From: Aquibacillus salsiterrae
GTDB lineage: Bacteria; Bacillota; Bacilli; Bacillales; Amphibacillaceae
Length of the DNA stretch: 64,000 nt
Assembly: GCF_028416595.1 (NCBI RefSeq)
Contig: NZ_JAMQKC010000008.1
Location: 1 to 64,000 of the forward strand
Direction of reading: 5' to 3'
Position numbers and translations under genes: made by a program. Each line of letters opens with the position of its first letter. Position 1 is the first letter of the stretch. The notes under the pieces are model-generated. The model ran no database searches. It was given only the letters and a program-made list of their open reading frames with translations, and was not told the origin of the DNA. Shown in pieces: positions 63,270 to 64,000 of this stretch.

Positions 63270-64000
63270 ATGAGAAAAAAACAATTTAAAGCAGAATCTA
63301 AACGATTACTTGAGATGATGGTTAATTCAATCTATTCGCATAAAGAAATTTTTCTGCGTGAATTAGTTTCTAATGCAAGTGATGCCATTGATAAGATTTA
63401 TTACAAAGCATTGACAGATGACTCTTTAACGTTTAATAAAGATGATTACTACATAAAAATTATCCCTAACAAAACAAAGCGTACATTGACTATTTCAGAT
63501 ACAGGGATTGGAATGACGAGTGAGGAATTGGAAACAAACCTTGGGGTAATTGCTAAAAGTGGTTCACTATCTTTTAAGGCTGAAAATGAAATGAAACAAG
63601 GTCAAGAAATCATTGGTCAATTTGGTGTGGGTTTTTATTCGGCATTTATGGTTGCTGATGAGGTAACTGTTTGTACAAAGCCAATCGGTAGTGAAGTTGC
63701 CCATGAATGGAAATCTAAAGGTGCCGATGGTTACACGATTAAAGCTTGTGAAAAAGAAATGGTCGGTACAGATATAACACTGAAAATCAAGGAAAATACA
63801 GAAGAGGATAATTATGACGATTATTTAGATGAATTTCGCTTAAAAGCAATTGTGAAAAAGTATTCTGATTTTATTCGTTACCCAATAAAAATGGACATTA
63901 CTGAACGTAAGTTAAAAGAAGGTAGTGAAGACGAATATGAAACAGTAATAGAAGAACAAACGATCAATAGTATGGTACCGATTTGGAGAAAAAATAAAAG
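63270..64000 (+). CDS. htpG: Molecular chaperone HtpG (Hsp90), N-terminal part
   Basis: Only the first 243 codons are inside the window; the frame is open at the right edge. N-terminal ATPase domain with [21 protein letters not shown] and [12 protein letters not shown], the GHKL Bergerat fold. ATP-driven cytoplasmic chaperone. RBS AAAGGGGAG precedes [17 protein letters not shown]. Confidence 0.94.
   Translation, partial: MRKKQFKAESKRLLEMMVNSIYSHKEIFLRELVSNASDAIDKIYYKALTDDSLTFNKDDYYIKIIPNKTKRTLTISDTGIGMTSEELETNLGVIAKSGSLSFKAENEMKQGQEIIGQFGVGFYSAFMVADEVTVCTKPIGSEVAHEWKSKGADGYTIKACEKEMVGTDITLKIKENTEEDNYDDYLDEFRLKAIVKKYSDFIRYPIKMDITERKLKEGSEDEYETVIEEQTINSMVPIWRKNK

Overview
The window is AT-rich, Gram-positive (Firmicutes) DNA, most likely from an endospore-forming member of the Bacillaceae. 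Evidence: a Bacillus-type rRNA-tRNA array, strong AGGAGG ribosome binding sites, a four-gene spore germination receptor operon, an SspO-like small acid-soluble spore protein, a YaaH-type spore cortex enzyme, YtaF, YkuI, YfmM and NrnB. A TRAP-TAXI transporter and many dispersed intergenic repeats suggest a halotolerant Oceanobacillus/Virgibacillus-like genus, but the genus cannot be fixed from sequence alone.

Layout. 1-2672: 3' end of 23S rRNA, an unusually long 23S-5S spacer built of tandem structured repeats, 5S rRNA, then 18 tRNA genes and two tRNA remnants, closed by a terminator. 2762-6567: TRAP-TAXI transporter operon. 6656-7232: copper chaperone and a tiny spore-protein-like gene. 7329-10011: a two-gene ion-driven motor of ZorA/ZorB type with no Zorya effector beside it. 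10080-14264: SspO-like gene and a convergent germinant receptor operon (A-C-D-B). 14433-16108: coiled-coil protein coupled to an ammonium channel. 16251-32328: mostly housekeeping and spore-related single genes (RNase H-like, TSUP transporter, SurA-like lipoprotein, acyltransferase, FabG-like reductase, YtaF, YfmM, YitT, YkuI, M50 protease, NrnB, FabI, ZIP transporter, CzrA-like repressor). 32805-45593: an AraN-like sugar-binding lipoprotein with cre-like sites, two HAD phosphatases, Ktr K+ gating subunit, AEC carrier, a decayed cysteine desulfurase, a beta-lactamase-fold hydrolase, drug efflux, thioesterase, a second TSUP transporter and two GH51 arabinofuranosidase genes, the first broken by two frameshifts. 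45878-49932: trehalose operon treP-treA-treR with TreR operators. 50008-56171: a zinc-ribbon mini-gene with a hidden ribosome binding site, a cold-shock gene, and a formate module (OFA transporter, FdhF-type formate dehydrogenase, DUF1641, a cysteine-less HMA-like protein, a CxxC mini-protein). 56486-64000: a membrane-protein pair, a luciferase-like oxidoreductase, RlmN, an IDEAL-domain protein, the YaaH-like hydrolase, a secreted protein and the start of htpG.

Most promising signals. (1) A structured repeat family of about 125 nt: two tandem copies sit in the rRNA spacer and related full, tail-only or internally deleted copies are scattered between genes. Three full copies keep the same three nested stems with different sequences, which looks like covariation. 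(2) The orphan ZorAB-like motor pair. (3) A tRNA-Gly gene with an ACC anticodon. (4) A 15-bp hairpin that buries the ribosome binding site of a 47-residue zinc-ribbon protein. (5) The formate dehydrogenase cassette with two small unnamed accessory proteins.
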